Below, one piece after another: positions 1 to 7,023 of a DNA stretch of 16,046 nucleotides. A model generated the notes under the pieces. It was not told the DNA's origin, did no database searches, and saw only the letters and a program-made list of their open reading frames with translations. Made by a program: the position numbers and the translations under genes. The first letter of the stretch is position 1, and every line of letters starts with the position of its first letter. Source of the stretch: UBA8514 sp050251415 (GTDB lineage: Bacteria > Bacillota > Clostridia > Lachnospirales > Anaerotignaceae); NCBI GenBank assembly GCA_050251415.1, contig JBFWMT010000059.1:1-16046 (forward strand). Reading direction: 5' to 3'.

Positions 1-261
1 AACTTGGTTTGTGCCCAAAATTTTCTGAATTTGAGGACTGCTTTGTCCTGTTACTGTAGTAACGGTTTTTGCAACTGCATCATTGTCAAAAGGCTGTCCC
101 ATATCTACTGTCATTGCTGTGCCGCCTGTAAACTCTATATAATAGTTTAAAGCGCCTTTGCCCTTAGAGACATTAAGCCCCATAGTGCCTATACCAATGG
201 CAATAAGAATAATAGAAACAGCGAAGAATTTTGCTTTGTTTTTTACTATTTTGAAATTCAT
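1..261 (-). CDS. secF: Protein translocase subunit SecF, N-terminal part (cut by window edge)
   Basis: Partial gene; 87 codons are present from the ATG at 261 and the frame stays open to base 1. SecF with SecD forms the membrane complex that uses the proton motive force to help the SecYEG channel pull preproteins across the membrane. The protein begins MNFKIVKNKAKFF, followed by one hydrophobic helix (about residues 12-30). It then shows YYIEFTGGTAMTV, which matches the conserved (D/E)FTGGT motif just after the first helix of SecF. The rest, including five membrane helices, lies outside the window. The start is 14 bases after the secD stop and is preceded by a run of seven G on the coding strand as ribosome site, so it is co-transcribed with secD. 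The identification rests on the motif and the neighbour. Confidence 0.93.
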   Translation of the reverse strand, partial: MNFKIVKNKAKFFAVSIILIAIGIGTMGLNVSKGKGALNYYIEFTGGTAMTVDMGQPFDNDAVAKTVTTVTGQSSPQIQKILGTNQV

Positions 262-275
262 GTCTGTTCCCCCCC

Positions 276-1502
276 TTATGCCTTTTCCACTTTTTTAAAG
301 CCAAACAATGCTGGCTTATTAACGCCTATACCAATAATGCCCTTCATAATAAACCTTGTTATAACAATTGCCGTAAACATTGATACCACAATACCAATCA
401 TAAGAGTTTGCGCAAAGCCTCTTATGGTGCCAGTACCCATAAAGAAAAGGACTATTGCTGCAATAAAGGTTGTAATATTTCCGTCCAGTATAGCAGCTAA
501 AGCTCTTGAAAAACCAGTGTCAACCGCAGAGCGCAATGTTTTCCCATTTGATACTTCTTCCTTAATTCTTTCAAATATAATTACATTGGCATCTACTGCC
601 ATACCAACCGAAAGGATTATACCAGCAATACCAGGTAACGTAAGTGTTACTCCAAATAAGCTTAATGCTATTATTTCAAGACCAATATAAATTACAAGTG
701 CCCAATCTGCGGCAAAACCACAAACTCTGTATGCAATAAGCATGAATAAAAGCACAAGGCAAACGCCCATAACTGCGGCTTTTAAACTTGTTTCTACTGC
801 ATTTGCACCAAGACGAGCCCCTACGTTATTCATTTCAATAACGGTAAGATTAAATGGAAGTGAGCCCTCTTTTATACGCACAGCCATTTCTTCAGCTTCT
901 TCACTTGTAAACGAACCTGTAATCATTGCTTTTCCGTCCGTAATTTCAGCATTTACAGTTGGTGCACTAACCACCTGCTCGTCCATTACAATTGCAATGC
1001 GTTTACCAAGGTTTTGTGCTGTTGCTTGGGCAAAAAGTGCCGTGCCCTCTGGCGTAAATTCCAGTGAAACATATGGCTCTGACGGACCGTTATTGCTTGA
1101 TGAGCCAACACTCATCTGCGCATTTGCTACATCCGAACCCGTTAATAAAACCTTCCCGTCTTCGTCAACAAATACAAGCTGAGCAGTTTGTCCAAGTTCG
1201 GTTACTGCTGTTTCTACATCTTCAATGCCTGGTATTTCAACACGAATTCTGTTTGACCCCTGCATTGAGGCTTCACCCTCTGACCAACCTTTTCTGTCTA
1301 ATCTACGTTGAATAAGGGAAACGGCACTTGCCATTTCTTCCTCGGTAACGCCTTCTTTTTCAGCCTGATACACAATAGCGGCTCCGCCACTTAAATCTAA
1401 GCCAAGCTTAATATTGCCCATGCTAAACTTAGCACCAACCGCCAAGGCTGCTGCCGCTACAGCAAGCACAATTAGGCTTACCACATTTTTACCTTTTTTC
1501 AT
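276..1502 (-). CDS. secD: Protein translocase subunit SecD
   Basis: 408 residues, the short form usual in Gram-positive bacteria. SecD and SecF assist late steps of Sec-dependent protein export at the cytoplasmic membrane. Visible parts: an N-terminal helix (about 8-24); the conserved GLDLSGG motif (34-40); a periplasmic-type P1 region (about 45-225); then five hydrophobic segments (about 240-395). This last block contains VGMAVDANVIIFERIKEE (299-316) and GTGTIRGFAQTL (356-367), both typical of the SecD/SecF/RND fold. Its ATG overlaps the stop of the upstream maturase gene by one base (TAATG), which suggests translational coupling. secF follows after 14 bases. SecD and SecF are separate proteins here, not fused. 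The assignment is secure from motifs, length and neighbour. Confidence 0.97.
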   Translation of the reverse strand: MKKGKNVVSLIVLAVAAAALAVGAKFSMGNIKLGLDLSGGAAIVYQAEKEGVTEEEMASAVSLIQRRLDRKGWSEGEASMQGSNRIRVEIPGIEDVETAVTELGQTAQLVFVDEDGKVLLTGSDVANAQMSVGSSSNNGPSEPYVSLEFTPEGTALFAQATAQNLGKRIAIVMDEQVVSAPTVNAEITDGKAMITGSFTSEEAEEMAVRIKEGSLPFNLTVIEMNNVGARLGANAVETSLKAAVMGVCLVLLFMLIAYRVCGFAADWALVIYIGLEIIALSLFGVTLTLPGIAGIILSVGMAVDANVIIFERIKEEVSNGKTLRSAVDTGFSRALAAILDGNITTFIAAIVLFFMGTGTIRGFAQTLMIGIVVSMFTAIVITRFIMKGIIGIGVNKPALFGFKKVEKA

Positions 1503-2869
1503 TATTCTGCCTCCTCAAATGCCTTTGCTTTAATCATTATTGCACATTCAACCCTTTTGCGCTGTAACTCACAGCCAATTTCGTAAGGGTTCAGTATGTC
1601 TCCACCCAGTTGATGCGCATTCGCCGCACAACCCCCGCTGCAATAAAATCTTGCCCAGCATTTTCTACATTCTTCCTTTGCATATACATTACAGTTTGAA
1701 AATTTGCTTCTTAACTCAGGTGTTTTCACACCCTCAAAAACTGTCCCCATTTTAAATTCTTCCAAGCCAACAAATTGATGGCAAGGATAAAGCTCTCCCT
1801 CTGGTGTTACGGCAAGATACTCTGTACCAGCCCCACAGCCTGAAAGTCTTTTTGCAACACATGGTCCTCCTGTAAGGTCAACATTAAAATGGAAGAAGTT
1901 GAAATCTTTTTCTCCGCCTTCCTTATGTCTGTTGTAAAGCTCTGCCGCAAGTTTTTCATATTCAGCAAAAATCACAGGCAAATCTTCCTGCCTTATGGCA
2001 TACTGATTATCATCTGTACCCACAACAGGCTCAACCGAAATCTGTTTAAAACCAAGGTCAGCCATGTGAATAACATCTTGCATAAAGTCAAGGTTATTTC
2101 TTGTAAATGTACCTCTTATATAATAATCGGTCTGTTTTCTGCTTTGGGCAAGTTTTTGGAATTTAGGTACAATTGCATCGTAACTTCCCTGTCCGCCTGC
2201 ACGTGGACGCATAAGGTCATTAATTTCCTTACGTCCGTCAAGACTAATTACAACATTTTGCATATTTTTATTTATATAATCCTGTATTTCATCATTAAGT
2301 AAAATACCGTTTGTAGTAATTGTAAAGCGGAAATTTTTGTTATGAAGCTTTTCCTGCTCACGTCCATACTCAACAATGTCTTTAACAACACCAAAATTCA
2401 TCAACGGCTCACCGCCAAAAAAATCCACCTCAAGGTTGTGACGTGAACCAGAGTTTTTTATAATAAAATCAATGGCTGCCTTGCCAACTTCTGTGCTCAT
2501 TAATGAACGGTGACCATGGTATTCGCCTTCTTCTGCAAAGCAATATACGCATTTAAGGTTGCAATCATGGGCAATATGAAGGCATAGTGCCTTAACAACC
2601 GGGTTTCTTGCCTCAATATTTGCAAGCACATTTTCGTATTCGTCTTTGGTAAAAAGCATTTCGTTTTTAACCAACTCTTTAATTTCACCAATGGCTTCTT
2701 TAAGCTGATCTTCGCTGTACTTTGATGAAAAATCGGTAATAATCTGTTCTTCGCCACATTCCTCAAATTTATCAACAATGTCAAATATTACTTCATCCAC
2801 TACATGAACAGCACCGCTGAAAACATCCATAACGATGTTAACGCCGTTCATACTAAACTTATGTATCAT
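1502..2869 (-). CDS. scfB: SCIFF peptide maturase, radical SAM/SPASM thioether-forming enzyme
   Basis: 455 residues. Family members (for example CteB of Clostridium thermocellum) use S-adenosylmethionine and iron-sulfur clusters to make cysteine thioether cross-links in the SCIFF precursor peptide. Residues 1-90 form a peptide-recognition-like N-terminal part. The radical SAM motif CxxxCxxC is C103-C107-C110, in HDCNLKCVYCF. FFGGEPLMNFG (150-160) is the usual GGEPL SAM-contact segment. The C-terminal SPASM region (about 335-435) holds cysteines at 337, 345, 363, 393, 401, 404, 410, 414 and 433, enough for two auxiliary clusters. The ATG has a strong GGAGGAG site. Its substrate gene scfA lies 142 bases upstream, and secD begins inside its stop codon. 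Family knowledge gives the reaction type; the exact cross-links here are inferred. Confidence 0.95.
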   Translation of the reverse strand: MIHKFSMNGVNIVMDVFSGAVHVVDEVIFDIVDKFEECGEEQIITDFSSKYSEDQLKEAIGEIKELVKNEMLFTKDEYENVLANIEARNPVVKALCLHIAHDCNLKCVYCFAEEGEYHGHRSLMSTEVGKAAIDFIIKNSGSRHNLEVDFFGGEPLMNFGVVKDIVEYGREQEKLHNKNFRFTITTNGILLNDEIQDYINKNMQNVVISLDGRKEINDLMRPRAGGQGSYDAIVPKFQKLAQSRKQTDYYIRGTFTRNNLDFMQDVIHMADLGFKQISVEPVVGTDDNQYAIRQEDLPVIFAEYEKLAAELYNRHKEGGEKDFNFFHFNVDLTGGPCVAKRLSGCGAGTEYLAVTPEGELYPCHQFVGLEEFKMGTVFEGVKTPELRSKFSNCNVYAKEECRKCWARFYCSGGCAANAHQLGGDILNPYEIGCELQRKRVECAIMIKAKAFEEAE

Positions 2870-2911
2870 AAAAGATACTCCTCCTCAACTTACTACAAAA
2901 AAAAGTATAAA

Positions 2912-2938
2912 CGCCCCGATTTTTTCCAAACCGAGGCG
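2912..2938 (-). terminator. Second hairpin terminator between scfA and scfB
   Basis: On the minus strand CGCCTCGG pairs with TCGGGGCG (8 pairs, two of them G-T), with a 12-base loop, and is followed by a T-rich run ending in TTTTTTTT. It lies about 40 bases before the scfB start, after a first hairpin. It looks like a second partial terminator or attenuator limiting readthrough from scfA into the maturase. Confidence 0.55.
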
Positions 2939-2970
2939 CTTTCATTCTTTATGGAAATTTGCCAAAAAAT

Positions 2971-2993
2971 AGGTGCAGACATAGCCTGCACCT
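2971..2993 (-). terminator. Intrinsic terminator directly after scfA
   Basis: AGGTGCAG and CTGCACCT form a perfect 8-base stem with a 7-base loop. On the minus strand it is followed by ATTTTTTGG, the layout of an intrinsic terminator. It lies 18 bases after the scfA stop. Since no convincing scfB promoter is visible downstream, readthrough past it probably supplies scfB-secD-secF mRNA, leaving more scfA transcript than maturase transcript. Confidence 0.7.
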
Positions 2994-3011
2994 GCTTAGA
3001 CTCGATAAGAA

Positions 3012-3152
3012 TTATCTGTTTTCGCAAGACTGGTTTGCAACTGTGCAGCTTGTTTTGCATGCAGACTGACAAGAAGTCTGACATTCGCCACAACCACCCT
3101 TGGCTACTGTGTTTTTAAGCATAGCTGTATTAAGCGTTTTTACATGTTTCAT
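3012..3152 (-). CDS. scfA: SCIFF ranthipeptide precursor (six cysteines in forty-five residues)
   Basis: A 46-residue peptide starting MKHVKTLNT, with a basic leader-like first half. The C-terminal half has six cysteines in the spaced pattern C-x2-C-x3-C-x3-C-x3-C-x6-C, including CGECQTSCQSACKTSC. This is the SCIFF family: ribosomally made peptides, nearly universal in Clostridia, converted to thioether-linked ranthipeptides by the adjacent radical SAM enzyme. Threonines and serines between the cysteines are possible cross-link partners. The ATG at 3152 is chosen because AAGGAGGT lies just upstream; an in-frame ATG at 3197 would add 15 residues without such a site and break the family length. 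A promoter lies directly upstream. No protease or dedicated exporter gene is next to it, and its biological role is not established. Confidence 0.96.
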   Translation of the reverse strand: MKHVKTLNTAMLKNTVAKGGCGECQTSCQSACKTSCTVANQSCENR

Positions 3153-3195
3153 ATATGTACCTCCTTCTTCTGTTAAGTTTAATATTCTGCAGAAC

Positions 3196-3224
3196 ATTAT
3201 AACAGATTTTTTTTCATTTGAAAA
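3196..3224 (-). promoter_or_regulatory. Promoter for scfA (sigma-A type)
   Basis: On the minus strand TTTTCA (3224-3219) and TATAAT (3201-3196) are 17 bases apart. The -10 box is preceded by TGT, an extended -10 element. Transcription would start roughly 40 bases before the scfA ATG. The site fills the gap between the upstream membrane-protein stop and scfA, so scfA can be expressed independently of that gene. Confidence 0.7.
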
Positions 3225-3225
3225 G

Positions 3226-3639
3226 TTATTTTTTTCGGTTTATGCCCAAAATTCCACCAATTCCTCCACCAGCTGCCGCCGAAATAATTCCTGTAAGTTT
3301 TCCCATAGATATGCCTGCACCCTTTTGTGCTGAAAAAAGTACAATTAAAATTATTAGTACATACATAACGCCTGACATCATGCCCCATAAAAGACCACGA
3401 CTTTGAGCACCCTGTGCCGCAAAATAACCTGCCACAATTGCCGCCACCGCCGTTGTAACCGTTGAAACCACTGATATGCATCCCTCGGATATACCAGTAT
3501 AGGTAAGTAGCAACGCAAATACCATAAACACAGCAACTGTAATAGCGCAGGCGGCGATGATACCCTTGCCCATACCCTTAATTCCGCCTCTTCTGTCCGA
3601 TTTCGGCTTTTCTCTGGTGTTCTGCTTTTTAGTCTTCAT
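3226..3639 (-). CDS. Small membrane protein of the SCIFF/sec neighbourhood (TIGR04086-like)
   Basis: 137 residues. A basic cytoplasmic N-terminus (MKTKKQNTREKPKSDRR) is followed by four hydrophobic segments at about 26-47, 53-75, 83-103 and 112-132; the last two are rich in glycine and alanine (AAAGGGIGGILGI). The size, four helices and position immediately upstream of scfA-scfB-secD match the Clostridia membrane family TIGR04086, whose function is unknown. I place it there from memory of the family and from context, not from a search. ATG 3639 is preferred because GGAGG sits six bases before it. The alternative GTG at 3645 abuts that GGAGG and is unlikely. A role in handling or exporting the SCIFF product, or in assisting the Sec complex, is only a guess from position. 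Confidence 0.85.
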   Translation of the reverse strand: MKTKKQNTREKPKSDRRGGIKGMGKGIIAACAITVAVFMVFALLLTYTGISEGCISVVSTVTTAVAAIVAGYFAAQGAQSRGLLWGMMSGVMYVLIILIVLFSAQKGAGISMGKLTGIISAAAGGGIGGILGINRKK

Positions 3640-3718
3640 ATTCACCCTCCATAAATTAAATAAACGTTGCTAAAAAATTAGGTTTATGCTTAAATTATAT
3701 GTGGAGGTAGACGAACCT

Positions 3719-4570
3719 ATGATTACAGAAAAATATATTGATTTACACACCCATTCAACTTTTTCGGATGGAACCTATACACCAACCCAATTAGTTCAGG
3801 CGGCAAGGGATGCAAACCTTTACGCCGTGGCACTTACCGACCACGACTGTGTAGACGGTGTAAGTGAGGCACTTGAAGCAGGAAAAACTTTTGGCATAGA
3901 AGTAATACCTGGCATAGAACTTGCTGCATATTATAACAACCCTTCGGAAACCGAGATACACATAGTTGGGCTGTTTTTGGATTACACCAATAAGGACTTA
4001 TTAGAAAAAACAAAGGAAATTATGTATGAACGAGTACAGCGAAATATAAAAATGACTGCACGCCTTAGTGAACTTGGGTTTCCTATGACCTACGATGAGC
4101 TGTTGGCGGAAGCAGGACGTGACAGCTGTTCACGTGCCCACTATGCTAATCTCATGGTAAAAAAGGGGTATGTTAAAACAAAAAAAGAAGCTTTCCAAAA
4201 ATATATTTCCCACGGAATGCCTGGCTTTGTGCCACGAATACTGCCCACACCACAAGAGTGCATAGATCTTATAACTAAAAGCGGTGGCGTGGCTGTGCTT
4301 GCCCACCCTACGCTGTATGGCATGAACTACAACCAAATACGCATAATGGCCAAAGAACTTATGGGTATGGGGCTTAAGGCAATAGAAGTTAAATATTCCA
4401 CCTACAAGCCCGAGCAGGAAAGGGAAATCACCCGAATTGCCGCTGAGTTAGGTCTTAAATCGTCAGGCGGAAGTGATTTCCACGGTTTAAACAAGCCAGA
4501 TATTTCTATTGGCACAGGGCTTGGCAGACTACGTATTCCAGAAGAATTTTTAGAAAAATTAAGACCATAG
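3719..4570 (+). CDS. PHP-domain metal-dependent phosphoesterase (COG0613 type)
   Basis: 283 residues. Metal-binding PHP motifs appear in order: DLHTHST (H10, H12), FSDGTY (16-20), LTDHDCVDG (39-47), GIEL (E67), HIVGL (H81), SRAHYA (H141), LAHP (H196) and GSDFHG (D253, H255). This is the layout of the YciV/RNase AM and nucleoside 3',5'-bisphosphate phosphatase group, which act on 3',5'-phosphorylated nucleotides or RNA 5' ends; the true substrate here is not shown. ATG 3719 is chosen because GGAGGT (3703-3708) precedes it. The upstream ATG at 3686 would place that site inside the gene. A weak promoter (TTGCTA 3667, TTAAAT 3690) could serve it. It is a single-gene unit divergent from the SCIFF/sec cluster. 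Confidence 0.9.
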   Translation: MITEKYIDLHTHSTFSDGTYTPTQLVQAARDANLYAVALTDHDCVDGVSEALEAGKTFGIEVIPGIELAAYYNNPSETEIHIVGLFLDYTNKDLLEKTKEIMYERVQRNIKMTARLSELGFPMTYDELLAEAGRDSCSRAHYANLMVKKGYVKTKKEAFQKYISHGMPGFVPRILPTPQECIDLITKSGGVAVLAHPTLYGMNYNQIRIMAKELMGMGLKAIEVKYSTYKPEQEREITRIAAELGLKSSGGSDFHGLNKPDISIGTGLGRLRIPEEFLEKLRP

Positions 4571-4591
4571 ATGCAAAAGACCGAAGACAAA

Positions 4592-4787
4592 GTCAAACCC
4601 TTGAGGGCTTAGCCCTCAAGGGTTTCCTGTCAGCACTTTGCTTTGCAAAGCTGTCCTGCGGACAGACGGCACTTCTTTGCCATTACCACCTTGACCCCTA
4701 TAAAACCGCATATTTATGCGGTTTTAATAAAGTTTTTGGTTTTCCTTTTTTCAAAAAGCAAGTGGGTTTGGGCAACGCCCAAGGTTT
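4592..4787 (+). repeat. Dispersed hairpin-rich intergenic repeat, copy 1
   Basis: The same mosaic occurs again at 12961-13109. Shared modules in order: GTCAAACCCTT with an AGGGC/GCCCT hairpin; CTTGACCC; AAAACCGCATA/TATGCGGTTTT stem (4702-4725); TTTTTTCAAAAAG; AGTGGGTTTGGGCAACGCCC. This copy carries about 60 extra bases (about 4626-4685), with a CTGTCC/GGACAG hairpin, that copy 2 lacks. It starts with a perfect 14-base inverted repeat (4595-4608 and 4612-4625). It contains no believable gene; reading frames through it are spurious. The strand is nominal. No transposase is nearby. Confidence 0.8.
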
Positions 4788-4800
4788 GTCTTCACGCTAA

Positions 4801-4849
4801 AAAACAAAAGACATTGGGAATTTTTCAAGTCCCCAATGTCTTTTGTTTT
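4801..4849. terminator. Bidirectional intrinsic terminator, PHP gene / FAH-family gene
   Basis: A perfect 18-base stem (AAAACAAAAGACATTGGG, 4801-4818, with its complement at 4832-4849) and a 13-base loop. The A-rich left arm and T-rich right arm give a T tract in both directions, so it can end the PHP transcript on the plus strand and the arg-FAH transcript on the minus strand. It stops three bases before the FAH-family stop codon. Confidence 0.9.
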
Positions 4850-4851
4850 AT

Positions 4852-5739
4852 CTATTTTACTTTGTTAGATATATTACCAATACCCTCAATTTCACATTCC
4901 ACAACGTCACCACTTACAAGGAATTTGGGTGGAACAAAACCCATACCAACACCTGCTGGTGTACCTGTGGATATAATTGTTCCTGCTTTAAGGGTCATTC
5001 CCTGTGAAAGCTCATTAATCATATAAGGTATGTCGTGTATAAAAAGGTCGGTTTTAGAATTCTGCCTAAGTTCACCATTTACCCAGCTTTTTATTGTAAG
5101 CACCGGCGGTGCACTAATTTCGTCAGCCGTTACAATAACAGGCCCCATTGGGGTGAATCCGTCCAAACCTTTTCCAAAATACCATTGTTTGTGCTTTGTC
5201 TGCAATTCCCTTGCAGTTACGTCGTTAATAATAGTATAGCCAAACACATAGTCAAGGGCATCTTCTTTTTTAACATTACATGCGTCTTTGCCAATTATAA
5301 CTCCTAATTCTGCTTCATAATCCAAAGTGGAAATGATGTCTGAATGGCTTGGAATATCATCGCCGTGTGCCGAGGCTCTGTTTACACGCTTAGAGAAATA
5401 AACAGGGTGTTTTCTGTCACCATCAAAGGCTTCTTTTTTATACCGAACACTTTCAACGGCATGTTCCATATAATTTATTCCAAGGCAAATAATATCCTGT
5501 GCAGGATTTGGAATAGGCGCAAGAATCTGCACACTTGCAACAGGAGTTTTTTCTGCACCTTCACCTGTGGAAGTAAGTGCATTCAGCTTTGCCATTTCTT
5601 CCTTACTTATTCCCTTAATTAAATCATTCATTGTGTTGTAGTTAAAACCATTTGCTTTAAGGGGAATAACATTTTGTCCGCATTTTGTAAGTGCACCAAC
5701 AAGTTCTTGTCCATCCTTACTGTAAGTAATAAGCTTCAT
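4852..5739 (-). CDS. Fumarylacetoacetate hydrolase (FAH) family protein
   Basis: 295 residues. The family includes fumarylacetoacetases, acylpyruvases, oxaloacetate decarboxylases/tautomerases and 2-oxopent-enoate hydratase-like enzymes. The C-terminal FAH fold shows LGINYMEHAVE (N89, H93), the metal ligands DYEAELGV (E142, E144) and INDVTAR (D173), GKGLDGFTPMGP (K190) and STGTPAGVGMG (257-266). Residues 1-75 form the variable N-terminal domain. ATG 5739 is chosen because AAAAGGAGT lies about ten bases upstream. An ATG at 5760 would place that site inside the gene. It follows argD by 61 bases and ends at the operon terminator, so it is likely the last gene of the arg transcript. Its substrate cannot be read from sequence; a link to arginine metabolism is contextual only. 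Confidence 0.9.
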   Translation of the reverse strand: MKLITYSKDGQELVGALTKCGQNVIPLKANGFNYNTMNDLIKGISKEEMAKLNALTSTGEGAEKTPVASVQILAPIPNPAQDIICLGINYMEHAVESVRYKKEAFDGDRKHPVYFSKRVNRASAHGDDIPSHSDIISTLDYEAELGVIIGKDACNVKKEDALDYVFGYTIINDVTARELQTKHKQWYFGKGLDGFTPMGPVIVTADEISAPPVLTIKSWVNGELRQNSKTDLFIHDIPYMINELSQGMTLKAGTIISTGTPAGVGMGFVPPKFLVSGDVVECEIEGIGNISNKVK

Positions 5740-5800
5740 GTGTAGGTCACTCCTTTTCATATATAAACGTAAAAAGTTACAATGTGTATAAAAAAATATA

Positions 5801-7000
5801 CTATTTATTGCTCGCGTTTTGCAATGCCTTTTCCAATATTGCCATGGCCTCGTCAACTTCCTCTTTTTTAATAATTAGTGCTGGTACAAACCGAATTACA
5901 TTTGCTCCCGCACCAACCAACAAAAGGCCTTTTTCAATGCTATCGGCAACAACAGGCCCAACTGGTATGCTAAGTTCAATACCCTGCATCAGCCCCATAC
6001 CACGTACATCTATAATTATATCATACTTTTCTTTTAATTCCATTAATTTTGAAGTTAAATACTTACCTTGAATCCTTACATTTTCAAGAACACCGTTGTT
6101 GAAAAGCTCGTCCATAACAACTGTTCCTGCCGAAGTAGCAAGTGAGTTACCGCCAAAGGTGGATGCATGGTCTCCGGGTTGGAAAGCCTGAGCCAGCTTG
6201 TCTGTTGTCATTAATGCACCAATTGGTACACCACCTGCAAGACCCTTTGCAAATGTTGCGGCATCTGGCTTAACGCCAAGGGCTTGATATGCAAAAAGCT
6301 CACCACTACGACCAACGCCACACTGAATTTCGTCAAACACAAGCACTATATCCTTTTCATCGCAAAGTGCACGCACTGCTTTCAGGTATTCAACATCAGC
6401 AGGGTGAATACCGCCCTCGCCCTGTATCGGCTCAAGGAAAATACCGCATGTGTTTTCGTTAACAGCTGTTTTAAGTGCCTCTATGTTATTAAAAGGAACA
6501 TGGTTCACATCTGGAAGCATTGGTTCAAGACCCTTATGGTATTTATCTTGACCTGTTGCAGTCACTGCACCATAAGTTCTGCCATGGAAAGAATGCTCCA
6601 TGGTGATGATATCACGTCCTGGTTTACCCTTCATTGTTGCGTATTTACGGCAAATTTTAAGTGCGGCCTCAATACTTTCAGCACCGCTGTTGCAAAAGAA
6701 AACCTTGTCAAAATCCGAATGCTCACAAATCATTTCAGCTAACGTTATTTGTGGCTCTGTGTAGTAAAGGTTGGAAACATGTATCAGCTTCATAGCCTGC
6801 TCTGATATATTTTTAGCCAACTTTTCGTTACCGTGTCCAAGGGAATTAACGGCTATTCCCGCAACAAAATCCAAATATTTCTTTCCATCTGTGTCCCAAA
6901 CATATACTCCCTTACCGTGGTCAAATGCTATAGGAAAACGGCTGTAGGTATTCATAACTACCTTTGCACCACGTACTGCCAACGCTTCTGTCTTATTCAT
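5801..7000 (-). CDS. argD: Acetylornithine aminotransferase
   Basis: 399 residues, a class-III PLP aminotransferase. It converts N-acetylglutamate semialdehyde to N-acetylornithine with glutamate as amino donor; relatives also act on succinyldiaminopimelate. Motifs: CNSGAES (103-109, cofactor phosphate), HSFHGRT (136-142), FDEIQCGVGRSG (222-233, with the PLP-binding Asp) and TFAKGLAGGVPIGA, whose K252 is the Schiff-base lysine. Position between argB and the operon end supports argD over a general ornithine aminotransferase. ATG 7000 is preferred: AAAGGA is ten bases upstream. The ATG at 7009 sits almost on top of that site, so the three-residue-longer form is less likely. The gap to argB is 23 bases. 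Confidence 0.94.
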   Translation of the reverse strand: MNKTEALAVRGAKVVMNTYSRFPIAFDHGKGVYVWDTDGKKYLDFVAGIAVNSLGHGNEKLAKNISEQAMKLIHVSNLYYTEPQITLAEMICEHSDFDKVFFCNSGAESIEAALKICRKYATMKGKPGRDIITMEHSFHGRTYGAVTATGQDKYHKGLEPMLPDVNHVPFNNIEALKTAVNENTCGIFLEPIQGEGGIHPADVEYLKAVRALCDEKDIVLVFDEIQCGVGRSGELFAYQALGVKPDAATFAKGLAGGVPIGALMTTDKLAQAFQPGDHASTFGGNSLATSAGTVVMDELFNNGVLENVRIQGKYLTSKLMELKEKYDIIIDVRGMGLMQGIELSIPVGPVVADSIEKGLLLVGAGANVIRFVPALIIKKEEVDEAMAILEKALQNASNK

Positions 7001-7023
7001 TTTAATCATATCCTTTCAAAAGT

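Noticed and set aside
2870..2910. An independent scfB promoter just upstream of its start
   Set aside because: No paired -35/-10 boxes with acceptable spacing; the T-rich stretch fits a terminator tail better.
3153..3197. A 61-residue form of the SCIFF peptide
   Set aside because: The extra codons cover the ribosome site and lie next to the promoter; the 46-residue form fits the family.
4592..4787. CRISPR array or insertion sequence
   Set aside because: There are no regular spacers, only two distant copies, and no transposase frame.
4643..5026. A plus-strand protein read through repeat copy 1, the terminator and the FAH gene
   Set aside because: Its frame crosses non-coding hairpins and lies antisense to a clear enzyme gene; it has no ribosome site or recognisable domain.
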